Positions 43,901 to 52,998 are shown, counted from the first letter of the stretch. The stretch is DNA of 64,000 nt from Ruminiclostridium sp. (GCA_017935365.1 JAGBHT010000032.1:62001-126000); one strand, 5' to 3'. The notes: generated by a model not told the origin, from the sequence alone. Program-made: numbers and translations.

Positions 43901-44641
43901 CGTGGTAGAGTAAAGGCGCTCCTGATAGGTAGAGTCAAAGCCGGTAACTATTATGTCGTCCGGTACTCTTATACCGTGCTCCTCGAACGTCTTCATCGCC
44001 GCTATTGCCATACTGTCATTGGCGCATATGACTGCCTGCGGCAATTTTCTTCCGGAGTCGATCATTGCCTTTATCACATTTTCGGTCGGGGTTTCCCAGA
44101 AGTCTCCGTAACCCAGCATAGTCTTTTCGTCAAAGGCTATATTGTGACGGCTGAGCACGGTTTTAAACGATTCTATTCTTTCGTCTGAAAAAGAATTGCC
44201 TTTGATCCCTGCCATAAAGAACAGGTCGTTGCAGTTATGTACTGTTATGACGTGCTCAATGACTTTTTCAAGTGAGTCGCCGTAATCATATGTGATATTT
44301 GTACAGTTGCTGTGCTTGCCGTCAAGGATAATTACAGGAACTTCCGCAGCCTGTGCATATCTGATTATCGTATCGCATACCCAGTCGCTCTTTATGGTTT
44401 CCGGCATAAGGATAAGAACGTCAAGCATGTTTAAATTCAGCAGGTGATATATGCTTGCCTCACCCTTTGAATAAGGCGTGTCATTGTACATATTCGTGAA
44501 CGCATTGAATATCATTACCTTGAAGCCTCTTTTGCCCAGAGCATCGGATACAACCTTGGTAATATGTGCTGTATGGTCTTCCTGAATTCCTGCAAGGCAG
44601 ATGCCGGCTACAGCGTATTTATGAAATTTTCCGGTGAACAA
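40997..44641 (-). CDS. LacI-type sensor fused to GGDEF, degenerate GGDEF and EAL domains
   Basis: A 1214-aa c-di-GMP signalling protein. Residues about 5-300 are a LacI/periplasmic-binding-protein-like sensor without a helix-turn-helix and without a signal peptide (YAVAGICLAGIQEDHTAHI, LPQAVICANDSMAIAAMKTF, VPDDIIVTGFDST), so it should sense a cytoplasmic ligand. Then come a GAF-like region (about 310-465), a GGDEF domain with intact RFGGDEF near residue 556 (diguanylate cyclase), a second GGDEF in which the motif is SGDVF near 865, and a C-terminal EAL domain with EALVRW near 987 and DDFGSGYSSL (phosphodiesterase). The N-terminus is uncertain: TTG 44641 follows AAGGAAGGTG by 6 nt, and GTG 44650 or TTG 44665 are alternatives. 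Confidence 0.9.
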   Translation of the reverse strand: MFTGKFHKYAVAGICLAGIQEDHTAHITKVVSDALGKRGFKVMIFNAFTNMYNDTPYSKGEASIYHLLNLNMLDVLILMPETIKSDWVCDTIIRYAQAAEVPVIILDGKHSNCTNITYDYGDSLEKVIEHVITVHNCNDLFFMAGIKGNSFSDERIESFKTVLSRHNIAFDEKTMLGYGDFWETPTENVIKAMIDSGRKLPQAVICANDSMAIAAMKTFEEHGIRVPDDIIVTGFDSTYQERLYSTTRLTTSIMDADELAKTVADTAYGYLKGKEEPTEKHIHFAFIHGQSCGCREFDNSYTNEKLRRMNEYNLALSDAEGKMASLYTHTVNCNDLGTLTKAMGNYFNYRSALCLNDDFLTDSSPVIPKAYHSVFTEKMTAHVIRTWDQYQYNVPYLTKNITPNLGEILKRYRSIIFMPLHFQEQVIGYYAAVADDLLIYPGSFYYVQRLVGSINQILENFRIEYLLRRANNELSLTHSIDPLTGIYNRRGYFERISELMHGSKECHVILVSCDMDRLKEINDTYGHSEGDIAISAVANAIKAGCGKDGICARFGGDEFILTVPYNTDKQRELSRLIGEIQTEIDKFNRSAGKPYDVSISAGGSYGTVACIDDINELMRSTDHLMYEQKRLKKARLAPATAVQQIQQEVKSTVQNYAQRMHEIFADFDKCTYFYMSYIDFKWYIMENQNTPKCLLSSSVGPLRAIWLSGAIYPDDKLLYDSFCQKIKKSFNDGITEKTLSVNIRLCENDETPPVWYRIDVHLAGKSGKMEELAGYVRTFETEEIMNIEIQDYYTTTDNPIMFHDMISQRLNAYPDTKFALIQFDVKRFKLINENYGEDAGTEMLHFLTRQLNNYCSNPRLSARMSGDVFMLLTPYTDKDDILKTVSELQLNLKGFREYSYEFVFGIYQIDDRSISVRTMCDYAAMARQSIKKNALESVAFYNSDMQKTIKERKFIESHMKKALDNNEFIIYLQPKFSISSGEAIGYEALVRWQSPERGMIYPDSFIPLFEENGFITKLDAYVWECACMVLRDWIDRHFTPLPISVNVSRANLDDESFLDVLDGLIDKYRLPKHLLELEITESIENDATLRMTEKIKEHGFTLLMDDFGSGYSSLNTLQDTRFDVLKLDREFFSTHMSNERGKKIIMHTISMSKDVGLELIAEGVETDDQAQFLENCGCDTAQGYLYAKPMPVQDAEKYLKNTAQSKADNEGVTP

Positions 44642-44698
44642 GCTACTCACCTTCCTTTTTGTCAAACTGTATAATATAGCAAGTGATAATATAGTTTA

Positions 44699-44727
44699 AT
44701 TGTACCATAAAATAGAATTAAAGTCAA
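44699..44727 (-). promoter_or_regulatory. Promoter of the LacI-GGDEF-EAL gene
   Basis: On the minus strand, TTGACT (44722-44727) and TACAAT (44699-44704), 17-nt spacer. Confidence 0.6.
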
Positions 44728-44752
44728 GATAATAGTAGAAGTTGCACAAAAA

Positions 44753-44793
44753 ATGCATAAAAACGATGCACCGTAAATATGATGCATCGTTTT
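44753..44793 (-). terminator. Terminator of the pseudo-P-type ATPase operon
   Basis: Arms AAAACGATGCA/TGCATCGTTTT (44760-44770, 44783-44793). On the minus strand they are followed by TATGCATTTTTTG. Confidence 0.7.
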
Positions 44794-44799
44794 GTATTA

Positions 44800-47718
44800 T
44801 CAATATTTTCTTACGTTCTGCACCGCCATCATAACAAGCGCCGCCACAGTGTTGTAAAGTGTTATTACGCTTGGAGTAAGCAGTGACATCTGTCTTAACA
44901 GTACCATTATCAGTACCAGCAGAAGTCCGAGCGCCGATGTACCCAGCATAACCGCCTTTGATACCGAGAAGTCACGAACAAGGCTCTTTGCCGCCATAAC
45001 GCCTCTTGCAAATGATGTGAAAGTGCCGCAACATGAGAGTCCGCCGTTTCCGCGTGAGGTGTACTTTGTGCTTTCGCTGTATTCTTCGTGGGCTTCATGA
45101 GGGAGCACTTTTATAAGCGAAGCGTCAAGCTCGAAGAGGTCTGCAAGATTTTCTACTGTTACCAGCGAGTCGGTAGTATGCACAAGCACGGTTATTCCTC
45201 TGGACTGAAGCTCGCTGAGAGTGGCACGGATCTCGGGGTTTGCGGTCATGCCGACTACAAACATTGCAACTATCTCGCCGCTTACCGCAAGGTAAACCGG
45301 TTCAAGCCCCTCGGGGCAGTACTTGCGTTCGTTCTTTTTGTTGGGAAGGTCTATGCTGTGGGTTTCCATAAGTGCTCTGCCGCCGAGCATTACACGCTTT
45401 GTGCCTATCCAGCCGGTAACGCCGCAGTTGTCTTCGTAAATGCAGTTGTCGACCTTCTTTAAAAGGTCCTTGTTACCAAGCGTCATATCATAGAACGGAT
45501 ATGAAAGTATTCCGTCGGTATGTATTGCAAGGCTTGCCGCCATAAGTATTGCTTCGTCAACACTTGTCTTTACAACAGAGTTTTTCTTCTGCCAGCGCTT
45601 GAGCTTCTTTACCTGCACGCTTCCTGCGGGGAAGAGCGCCTTTGCGTCAACCATAACGGTATTTACGTCCGAGAACTCTACAGCTGCGTCATATCCCAGA
45701 AGAGCGGCGTTGCATTCGCTCAGCTTCTTTGAAGCGCGTGCAAGTGGTCTGTTTACAACAAGCAGAAGTGAGAACGGCGCTACAACAGATATGGTTGCCA
45801 CTGCCGCTGAAATTGCCCAGTATAAAGGATTTTCTGCACCGCTTGTTGAAAATTCGCTTCCGAACGGATTTAAAAACGCGAGTACGCCGGCTACCAGTCC
45901 TGCCGCTACAGACGCAACTATAAGCTTGACCGACATTCTGTCGGCTTCATCGTCACAGTAGCTTGATTTGAGAAAATCTGTCAGGAATTCGGTCTTTCGC
46001 ATTGCCGCAATTACGGGAAGGCGGTCGCCGACCGCTCTTGTGAGAGCTGAAACACGTTCTTCTCCGTCTATTACCTCAGCGTAATATTTCTGACTGTCGC
46101 CCGATACGAATTTGAAGTTGCGCTTTGCACGGGATATCATATATATCTTGCCGATAGTGTTGAACATAAGTCCTACAAGCGCCGTTGACAGATATATGAA
46201 CGAATGACCTAGCTTGAATGTCTGTACATCGACAAGCGCAATAACACCGCCGATAAGAGCAAGCGCCGAAGTCAGCGCACATACGGAGTCGCAGTCCGCT
46301 TTACCTGTGAACAGCTTTATTGCGCCGTTGCTGATAGCGGTCGAGCATATCGCAAATCCGAGTACACCGAGTACCAGATAAATGTATATCAATGAGTTGA
46401 CATCGCCGGTCGTTCCGTTTATGAAGTTGAAACTTGCGCCGAGTCCGAGTTTTGCAAACAGATTAAAGTCGTTGAGCGCACTTATTATAACGCTTATGGC
46501 TGTAATTACGGTCAGCAGTCCGAGCCTTATTCTAAGTCCCTTGTGGCTTGCGCAAAGGTCAGCCCATATCTGTCCGGTGCTGTCATAATCCTCAAATTCT
46601 TCTTCCTGTGCAGGCTCTTCTTCCTGTTCGGGTGTGTCGTCTTCAAGAACAAAATCCTTGAGCTTGTGCTTTTTTGCCGCCGCAAGTTCAGCCTGCTTTT
46701 CTTCTTCTACAACAGGGTTTTCGGTAGGAATAGCGCCGGTCGCTTCTATGATCTGTTTCTGATAATCTATATTCAGCGGGTGCTGAAGCGTCTGCTTGCC
46801 GCCGTTTATGGTATTCAGTGTTATTGTACGGTGAGCCCTGACGTTTTCCTTTCTCTGCTGAGCTAAGTTCTTGTTGAGCTTTTCGATAAGGTTATCGGTA
46901 GTTTTTTTGCCGTGGTATTCCTTTACCGCTTCTTCGCCGTTTTCTTCATCGTTTTCTTCATTGCCCGGTGCGCTTTCATCTGCGATTTTCATATCGGCGG
47001 TTTCGCTTATCTTTTCGGCAAGTGCGGTTTTCTGCGGAGCTATCGCCTTTAAGTCATCGTCTGCGATACCCTGCGTGTTTCCCGCATACATATTGCTGAG
47101 TTCTGCTACGGAAACAAGCTCTTTCTCCTTTACCTGCTCGTTGACTTTTTCCTTTACTTCAAGCGGATTTACAAGCGCCAGCATATCGTCCGGATTCGTG
47201 TTTTCACGTTCCTTTTCCAGCATCATTCTGCGCTTTTCTTCATCGCTTACAATATCTTTTTTTATTTCGTGGACAGGCTGAGACGGCTCGGACGGCTTTA
47301 TCGGGGCGGGCTTTTCGGCTTCTGCCGCCGCCTTTGCGTTTGCCGTGCGTTCGTCAATGTCTATTTCACTGCTTTCATCGGATGCCATAAAGTTATCCGT
47401 TTCGCTCAGTACCTTGTCAACATCGCTTTTTTCGCCTGTTATTTCGTCAATGTCGGCGTCGGCGTCTGAAGTGCCGGTGAATTCCGGCTTATTTATGTAC
47501 TCCGCGTCAACTTTTTCGGTGTTTCCGTCTTCTTCACGGATGTATACCCCGTCATCGGTGCCGTCAAGACCCTCTATAATTGCCGTAGCGCTTATGTCGT
47601 GGTGCCTTGGCGGTATATCGCCGTTGTCCTTATCGGCTGTAATATTATCGGCGGATGAAGAACCGCTCTTTTTTGCGTCAAGCTCCGCTAAAATATCGTC
47701 AATTGAATAATCAGCCAT
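44800..47718 (-). CDS. Pseudo-P-type ATPase with long acidic N-terminal region
   Basis: A 972-aa membrane protein. Residues 1-360 are acidic, low complexity and probably disordered. Hydrophobic segments follow from about 390 (LLTVITAISVIISAL, LIYIYLVLGVLGFAICST and others). Residues about 660-890 resemble the cytoplasmic part of a heavy-metal P-type ATPase: TVMVDAKALFPAG in place of DKTGTLT, GWIGTKRVMLGGRALM in the nucleotide-domain position, and GITVLVHTTDSL in place of the TGDN strand; no GDGxND is visible. Phosphorylation is therefore unlikely. Two final hydrophobic segments follow. AAAGGA lies 9 nt before the ATG. It follows rlmB by 35 nt in the same operon. Its role is unknown. Confidence 0.72.
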   Translation of the reverse strand: MADYSIDDILAELDAKKSGSSSADNITADKDNGDIPPRHHDISATAIIEGLDGTDDGVYIREEDGNTEKVDAEYINKPEFTGTSDADADIDEITGEKSDVDKVLSETDNFMASDESSEIDIDERTANAKAAAEAEKPAPIKPSEPSQPVHEIKKDIVSDEEKRRMMLEKERENTNPDDMLALVNPLEVKEKVNEQVKEKELVSVAELSNMYAGNTQGIADDDLKAIAPQKTALAEKISETADMKIADESAPGNEENDEENGEEAVKEYHGKKTTDNLIEKLNKNLAQQRKENVRAHRTITLNTINGGKQTLQHPLNIDYQKQIIEATGAIPTENPVVEEEKQAELAAAKKHKLKDFVLEDDTPEQEEEPAQEEEFEDYDSTGQIWADLCASHKGLRIRLGLLTVITAISVIISALNDFNLFAKLGLGASFNFINGTTGDVNSLIYIYLVLGVLGFAICSTAISNGAIKLFTGKADCDSVCALTSALALIGGVIALVDVQTFKLGHSFIYLSTALVGLMFNTIGKIYMISRAKRNFKFVSGDSQKYYAEVIDGEERVSALTRAVGDRLPVIAAMRKTEFLTDFLKSSYCDDEADRMSVKLIVASVAAGLVAGVLAFLNPFGSEFSTSGAENPLYWAISAAVATISVVAPFSLLLVVNRPLARASKKLSECNAALLGYDAAVEFSDVNTVMVDAKALFPAGSVQVKKLKRWQKKNSVVKTSVDEAILMAASLAIHTDGILSYPFYDMTLGNKDLLKKVDNCIYEDNCGVTGWIGTKRVMLGGRALMETHSIDLPNKKNERKYCPEGLEPVYLAVSGEIVAMFVVGMTANPEIRATLSELQSRGITVLVHTTDSLVTVENLADLFELDASLIKVLPHEAHEEYSESTKYTSRGNGGLSCCGTFTSFARGVMAAKSLVRDFSVSKAVMLGTSALGLLLVLIMVLLRQMSLLTPSVITLYNTVAALVMMAVQNVRKY

Positions 47719-47753
47719 ATCAAGCGTCCTTTCTTATATTTGTATTATCGGGA

Positions 47754-48485
47754 TTATCTGTACTTTACGACCTCGTACATCAGTATGCCTGCGCATACGG
47801 AAGCATTGAGCGAATTTACCTTTCCGAACATCGGCAGGGATAATACAACGTCGCAGTTTTCCCTTACAAGCTTTCCGAGCCCGAAGCCCTCACTTCCTAT
47901 TACAAGAGCTACCGGACCGGAAAGGTCAGCCTTGTCTATCGGAGTGCCGTCTGCCTCTGCACCGTATACCCATACTCCGTGCTTTTTCAGCGTCTTTATG
48001 GTGTCGACAAGGTTTGATACTCTTGCTATGTTTACCCAGGCGGCGGCACCGGCAGAGGTCTTGAAAACTGTCGGATTAACCGTTGCACTGCGCCTTTTCG
48101 GAATGATAACGCCGTCGGCGCCCGACGCTTCTGCGGTACGGATTATAGCGCCCAGATTATGCGGATCCTGTATCTCGTCACATATTATAATGAACGGCGG
48201 TTTACCCTTGCTTTCGGCGTTTGCGAGTATATCCTCGACCGTACAGTATGTCACAGCGGAAAGGGAAGCCGCAACGCCGCCGTGCTTGTCACCGCACATA
48301 GCCTTCAGCTTGTCCTCGCTGACATCTTTGATTACTATACCTTGCTTTTTCGCAAGAGCTATTATTTTGTTCATGCCCTGTGAGTTTTTCAGCAGATATA
48401 CCGTGTCTACCGACCTTTCGGCTTTGAGTGCTTCTGTCACAGCGTTTTTACCGTATATGATTTCCTCGTTTGAAGTTGATTCCAT
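47754..48485 (-). CDS. rlmB: 23S rRNA (guanosine-2'-O)-methyltransferase (SpoU/TrmH family)
   Basis: A 243-aa SPOUT methyltransferase. The N-terminal part NEEIIYGKNAVTEALKAERSV is the SpoU substrate-binding domain. The knot domain has the three family motifs: IICDEIQDPHNLGAIIRTAEASGADGVI in motif 1 position (core DPHNLGAIIRTAEA), VALVIGSEGFGLGKLV (motif 2) and LSLPMFGKVNSLNASVCAGI in motif 3. It 2'-O-methylates a guanosine such as G2251 of 23S rRNA. GAGAGG lies about 8 nt before the ATG. The nearest neighbour downstream is the pseudo-P-type ATPase. Confidence 0.93.
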   Translation of the reverse strand: MESTSNEEIIYGKNAVTEALKAERSVDTVYLLKNSQGMNKIIALAKKQGIVIKDVSEDKLKAMCGDKHGGVAASLSAVTYCTVEDILANAESKGKPPFIIICDEIQDPHNLGAIIRTAEASGADGVIIPKRRSATVNPTVFKTSAGAAAWVNIARVSNLVDTIKTLKKHGVWVYGAEADGTPIDKADLSGPVALVIGSEGFGLGKLVRENCDVVLSLPMFGKVNSLNASVCAGILMYEVVKYR

Positions 48486-48524
48486 TGTTTTACCTCTCGT
48501 ATCTGCATACAGATATGCAGATTA

Positions 48525-48553
48525 AGTATACCATAAACCGCCTGTTATTGCAA
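48525..48553 (-). promoter_or_regulatory. Promoter of rlmB
   Basis: On the minus strand, TTGCAA (48548-48553) and TATACT (48525-48530), 17-nt spacer. A perfect ATCTGCATA/TATGCAGAT dyad (48501-48522) lies in the leader. Confidence 0.65.
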
Positions 48554-48738
48554 GTAAAATAAGGCGCAGAGGGTATCTTTCACAATTTTTTCACCTGACA
48601 TACATAACAGCAAACGTAAAAAGGCGGTCTGTCAAAACAGTCACAGGTTTGCGACAGCGGAGCATAAGGCTCTGTTTACGGATGATTCAACAGAAAAATC
48701 AATATCCGAAATTGATACAAAATATTTTTTCCTGCCAC
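48554..48738. other. Intergenic stretch without a recognised feature
   Basis: Between the divergent rlmB and htpG promoters. There is no convincing reading frame or strong hairpin. Confidence 0.5.
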
Positions 48739-48766
48739 TTGACAAATATAAAAACAGTGCTATAAT
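48739..48766 (+). promoter_or_regulatory. Promoter of htpG
   Basis: TTGACA (48739-48744) and TATAAT (48761-48766) with a 16-nt spacer; both boxes are perfect. Confidence 0.85.
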
Positions 48767-48771
48767 ATATT

Positions 48772-48798
48772 TTAGCACTCGGATGCGTAGAGTGCTAA
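48772..48798 (+). promoter_or_regulatory. CIRCE operator (HrcA binding site)
   Basis: A perfect CIRCE element, TTAGCACTC-N9-GAGTGCTAA, begins 5 nt after the -10 box, over the expected transcription start. HrcA bound here would repress htpG until heat shock. Confidence 0.95.
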
Positions 48799-48905
48799 AA
48801 AGACGTCGGAAACCGCTTGCTGTGTACAACAGTACCTTGCAGACGGAGAAGTTGCGATAACTCCCGCCATACAGAAGGCGGACTAATAGAAAGGATATGA
48901 TTATT

Positions 48906-50789
48906 ATGGCAAAGAAGGCATTCAAGGCAGAGTCAAAGCGTTTGCTTGATATGATGATCAATTCAATTTATACTCACAAGGAGATATTCCTGCGTGAGCT
49001 TATTTCAAATGCAAGCGATGCGCTTGACAAGCTGTATTTCAAGTCATTGACGGAGAATCTCGGCATAGAGAGAAAAGACCTCGGCATAGACCTTGCGGTT
49101 GACAAGGACAACCGTCTTATAACAATTACCGATAACGGTATTGGTATGACAAAGGACGAGCTTGAAAATAATCTCGGTGTTATTGCAAACAGCGGTTCTT
49201 TCAAGTTCAAGAACGACAATACAGACACAGACAAGGACGATATAAACGTTATCGGTCAGTTCGGTGTAGGCTTCTACTCTGCGTTTATGGTAGCGTCTGA
49301 GGTTACTGTCGAATCCAAGGCTTACGGCAGTAATCAGGCATACAAGTGGTTCTCCGAGGGTGTTGACGGTTATTCAATCACCGAGTGCGACAAGGAAGAT
49401 GTCGGTACAAAGATCACCCTTAAGATAAAGGAGAATACAGAAGAAGAGGAATATGACGAGTATCTCCAGGACTACAAACTCCGTATGATAGTAAAGAAGT
49501 ATTCGGACTATATCCGTTATCCTATCAGAATGGAAGTAAGTCATCAGCACCTTAAAGAGGGTACCGAGAACGAGTATGAAACGCATACCGAGATCGAAAC
49601 GCTCAACAGTATGGTGCCTATCTGGAACAAGAGCAAGTCAGAGCTAAAGGACGAGGACTACAATCAGTTCTACAAAGAAAAGTTCTTTGACTATGACGAT
49701 CCTATCGCTCATATCCATACAAAGACAGAGGGTACGGCAACTTACAACGCTCTTATGTATATTCCCTCAAAAGCGCCTTTCGACTACTATTCAAAGGACT
49801 ATGAAAAGGGCTTGCAGCTTTATTCAAACGGCGTTCTGATAATGGATAAGTGCGCCGATCTGCTCCCCGATTATTTCAGCTTTGTAAAGGGCCTTGTAGA
49901 TTCTGCCGATCTGTCGCTCAATATCTCCCGTGAGATGTTACAGCACGACAGACAGCTCAAGATAATCGAAAAGAGCCTTGAACGTTCGATCAAGAACGAG
50001 CTTACCAAAATGCTCCGCAACGACCGTGAGAGATATGAGAAGTTCTGGAAGGTATTCGGACTTCAGATAAAGTTCGGTGTATATAACGGATTCGGCGCAG
50101 GTAAGGAATTGCTCAAGGATTTACTGCTGTTCTATTCTTCAAACGAGAAGAAGCTGGTTACGCTTGAAGAGTATGTTTCAAGAATGAAGGAAGATCAGAA
50201 GTATATCTACTTTGCAAGCGGCGAAACGGTCGACAAGATAGACAAGCTCCCTCAGACCGAGCTTGTAAAGGATAAGGGCTACGAGATACTTTATCTTATA
50301 GACAGCGTTGATGAGTTTGCATTACAGATGATGGTAGACTACAACGAAAAGCAGTTCAAGTCTGTATCGGCTGGCGACCTTGACCTTGAAACTCCCGAAG
50401 AAAAGGAAGAAATGAAGGCTAAGGCTGAGGAAAGCAAGGATATGTTTGCGTTCATGAAGGATTCTCTCGGCGGTAAGGTAAAGGATGTAAGGCTGTCAAA
50501 GATTCTGAAGTCACACGCCGTATGCCTGACAAGCGACGGACTGCTGTCAATCGAGATGGAGAAGGTACTCAGCCAGATGCCTGCAGAGCATGACGCAAAG
50601 GCTGAAAAGGTACTTGAGATCAATGCAGAGCATCCTATCTATGAAACGCTGAAAAAGCTGTATGAAACGGATAAGGACAAGCTGAAAACATACAGCGAGA
50701 TCCTGTACGATCAGGCGCTTCTTATTGAGGGTATGCCTATAGAAGATCCTGTTGAGTACAGCAACAAGATATGCTCGCTTATGGTATGA
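48906..50789 (+). CDS. htpG: Molecular chaperone HtpG (Hsp90)
   Basis: A bacterial Hsp90 of 627 aa. The N-terminal GHKL ATPase domain has [31 protein letters not shown] and [13 protein letters not shown]. The middle domain has [11 protein letters not shown] and LNISREMLQ with the catalytic Arg. A C-terminal dimerisation domain completes the protein. ATG 48906 is about 10 nt after AAAGGAT; the ATG at 48897 abuts it. It is a single gene under a sigma-A promoter and CIRCE. Confidence 0.97.
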   Translation: MAKKAFKAESKRLLDMMINSIYTHKEIFLRELISNASDALDKLYFKSLTENLGIERKDLGIDLAVDKDNRLITITDNGIGMTKDELENNLGVIANSGSFKFKNDNTDTDKDDINVIGQFGVGFYSAFMVASEVTVESKAYGSNQAYKWFSEGVDGYSITECDKEDVGTKITLKIKENTEEEEYDEYLQDYKLRMIVKKYSDYIRYPIRMEVSHQHLKEGTENEYETHTEIETLNSMVPIWNKSKSELKDEDYNQFYKEKFFDYDDPIAHIHTKTEGTATYNALMYIPSKAPFDYYSKDYEKGLQLYSNGVLIMDKCADLLPDYFSFVKGLVDSADLSLNISREMLQHDRQLKIIEKSLERSIKNELTKMLRNDRERYEKFWKVFGLQIKFGVYNGFGAGKELLKDLLLFYSSNEKKLVTLEEYVSRMKEDQKYIYFASGETVDKIDKLPQTELVKDKGYEILYLIDSVDEFALQMMVDYNEKQFKSVSAGDLDLETPEEKEEMKAKAEESKDMFAFMKDSLGGKVKDVRLSKILKSHAVCLTSDGLLSIEMEKVLSQMPAEHDAKAEKVLEINAEHPIYETLKKLYETDKDKLKTYSEILYDQALLIEGMPIEDPVEYSNKICSLMV

Positions 50790-50827
50790 TAATTATATCA
50801 AAAATATCGTAAGCTAAAAACGGTAAC

Positions 50828-50868
50828 AAAAACGCTCCGGCAGGTGTTCGCCTGTCGGAGCGTTTTCA
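50828..50868. terminator. Bidirectional terminator after htpG
   Basis: Arms AAAACGCTCCGGCAGG/CCTGTCGGAGCGTTTT with one wobble pair, shared by htpG and the leftward GH26 gene. Confidence 0.85.
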
Positions 50869-50875
50869 GCTTATG

Positions 50876-52804
50876 TCAATAGATTTTCGGAAGCGATCCG
50901 AGAGTTAATGAATATTTGCTTGCGTACATTTTCTTTATGACCGATTTTTCGGTGTATTTTTCACTGTAATTACTGCCGTTAACGGTAAACTCGTCACCCC
51001 ACGTCATGAACCAGCACCACAGTGCGTTTATGCTCACGGCGGAATCTATATCAAAGATACAGCCGTTTTCGGTGAGAGCCGTTATCTTTGTTTTACTGCC
51101 GTAGTTTATCGCCTGTTTGAAACGGCTTACCTGAGGATCGTAAACGTGATTTCCGGGATAGATGTCCTCGCCTACAATATCAACATATTCGTCACCTGGA
51201 TACCAGTCGGCACTCTGACCGTTATAGACCCAGATAAGATTGTTACAGCCGTATGTATTTGTCAGCTCTTTATAAAGGTATTTCCACAGCTTTTTGTAAG
51301 CGTCGGGACCTTGTGCGCCCCACCAGAACCAACCGCCGGAAGCTTCGTGCAGGGGTCGCCATATAACCGGTACGCCTGCTTTTTCAAGACGCTTTAACTG
51401 CTTGGCTATTTCCTTGATATCACGGTCAAGCAGTTTCTTTCCTTTTGCGTCCTGACCGTTCATTACTTTTGCTATATCGAATTTGCTGCTCTTGGTGTAG
51501 AATCCGCCCCACCAGCCGTCAGAACTGTTGGCGGTGCTGTAAAGGTATTCGGTCGGAGCGTTCCAGTGCCAGCAGAATGTGACGATTCCGCCTTTTTTAT
51601 GGAACTCAATAGCTTTGTCAACGGCTGATGAAGATGTGCCGAGTGCCGTTCTTGACGGAGTGTAGTCCATCATATCAAGTCCGAGCAGGGCAGGGTAGTC
51701 GCCGGTAAGATTTTTTATCGCTTTGAATTCGTTGCCGTTTATTCCGCCGTCACACTGCTGACCTGTGATTACATATTTTCCGTAGCTGTCCTTAAGGAAA
51801 CTGTACAGCTTCTTTGTGTTTGCGGTGGCATTTCGGTTTACAAGCGTAGATGTGACGTTATAGGTGCTGTTGCTTATTTTTGCACCCGTCTTTACTGTTA
51901 TTTTATCAAGCTCTATCCAGCCCCATGACTTTTTGACGGTAAGAGTGTGACTTCCTTTTTTGAGAGTTACGGCGCATACCGTATAGTCGGAGAAATTATC
52001 CGGTTTGCTTACGAAAGTGCCTGCTTTTTTACCGTCTGCGTAAAGGTCATTCTCTTTGTATGGTCCGATAGCCTTTGAGCGTATCACTATATCATAAACC
52101 GCATCGGCAGGAACGGTTATACTGATCTGACAGTATGAGCTGTCACTTTCAAATTTACCTACCGACTTTCCGCCGGATGCGTTGCTGTCGGATATGACGG
52201 ACATATCGTTTGACAGCTTTCCGTTTTCTGCTTCATAGGTTTCCGAAAAGCTCAGCGGTTTGTCACTTGTCTGATTTACGGTTGTGGTAGTTGTTGTGGT
52301 AGGCTTTTTTGAAGTGGTTGTTGCGGCGGGCTTTTTGGTGGTATCGGCGGCGGTTGCAGACGCAGGCTTGTTTGTTGCAGTGCCGGCGCTGTTTGTCGGC
52401 TTGCTTGTTGCTGAACCTGTGCTGTTTGCGGGCTTGCTTGATGTAGCGGCAGAAGAACTGCTTTCCTGCTTGTTTGTCGAAGGCTTTGACGTTTCAGAAG
52501 AAGCATCGGACGAGTTGTTTTGCTTGTCTGAACTGTCAGCCGATGAATTGTTTTGTTTGTCTGAGCTGTCCGATGACGAACTGTTCTGCTTGTCGGAGCT
52601 TGTTTTATCAGAAGCGTCTGACGAGGTATCCGAAGACGAACCGCTGCCTGAGGAGGCAGTATCCTGCGATACGGTTTCTGCGGAAGACACTGCCGAAGCT
52701 GTCGATGAACTGCCGGCTGACAATGTGCCGTTATCGGCGCTGCAACCGCAGGCGGATATAATAAGTGCCGCACATAGTATAAGGGAGATGATACGTTTTT
52801 TCAT
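50876..52804 (-). CDS. GH26 beta-mannanase lipoprotein with CBM35-like module
   Basis: A 642-aa lipoprotein that probably cuts beta-1,4-mannan at the cell surface. It has a signal peptide ending ISAC. A Ser/Thr/Asn-rich linker of about 165 residues contains tandem DSSDKQNNSS units and TATNKPA/TSKPTN repeats. A CBM35-like module (about 195-320) has YEAENGKLSN and a YQISITVPADAVYDIVIR-type strand. The GH26 barrel (about 335-640) has acid/base E487 in RPLHEASGGWFWWG and nucleophile E579 in TALTENG; GDEYVDIVGEDIYPG is also typical. ATG 52804 follows AAAGGA. It is divergent from the GH74 gene. Other beta-glucan specificities within GH26 are possible. Confidence 0.92.
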   Translation of the reverse strand: MKKRIISLILCAALIISACGCSADNGTLSAGSSSTASAVSSAETVSQDTASSGSGSSSDTSSDASDKTSSDKQNSSSSDSSDKQNNSSADSSDKQNNSSDASSETSKPSTNKQESSSSAATSSKPANSTGSATSKPTNSAGTATNKPASATAADTTKKPAATTTSKKPTTTTTTTVNQTSDKPLSFSETYEAENGKLSNDMSVISDSNASGGKSVGKFESDSSYCQISITVPADAVYDIVIRSKAIGPYKENDLYADGKKAGTFVSKPDNFSDYTVCAVTLKKGSHTLTVKKSWGWIELDKITVKTGAKISNSTYNVTSTLVNRNATANTKKLYSFLKDSYGKYVITGQQCDGGINGNEFKAIKNLTGDYPALLGLDMMDYTPSRTALGTSSSAVDKAIEFHKKGGIVTFCWHWNAPTEYLYSTANSSDGWWGGFYTKSSKFDIAKVMNGQDAKGKKLLDRDIKEIAKQLKRLEKAGVPVIWRPLHEASGGWFWWGAQGPDAYKKLWKYLYKELTNTYGCNNLIWVYNGQSADWYPGDEYVDIVGEDIYPGNHVYDPQVSRFKQAINYGSKTKITALTENGCIFDIDSAVSINALWCWFMTWGDEFTVNGSNYSEKYTEKSVIKKMYASKYSLTLGSLPKIY

Positions 52805-52879
52805 TTTTCTTTTCCTTTTCCATTTCCGTTTGCCTGCCGTAAACATGATAAGACAGGACTTGTATTCGATTACACTAAG

Positions 52880-52908
52880 ATTATACTATACAAATACGCA
52901 AAAGTCAC
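52880..52908 (-). promoter_or_regulatory. Promoter of the GH26 gene
   Basis: On the minus strand, GTGACT (52903-52908) and TATAAT (52880-52885), 17-nt spacer. Confidence 0.55.
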
Positions 52909-52998
52909 GCCCAAATTTTTCTTATTTTGCATTCCGTGATTATGAACAATTGGAACGGTCGCAATTTATCACATATTCACAAAATAGCAGAACAAGTC

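Noticed and set aside
47740-48525. A 261-aa + strand frame opposite rlmB
   Set aside because: rlmB has complete SpoU motifs and a ribosome site; the opposite frame has neither and is Ser/Thr-biased as expected for a shadow.
52474-52640. Short tandem repeats considered as a CRISPR array
   Set aside because: They are codon-level repeats of a Ser/Asp/Lys/Gln/Asn linker in the GH26 lipoprotein, with no spacer/repeat pattern.
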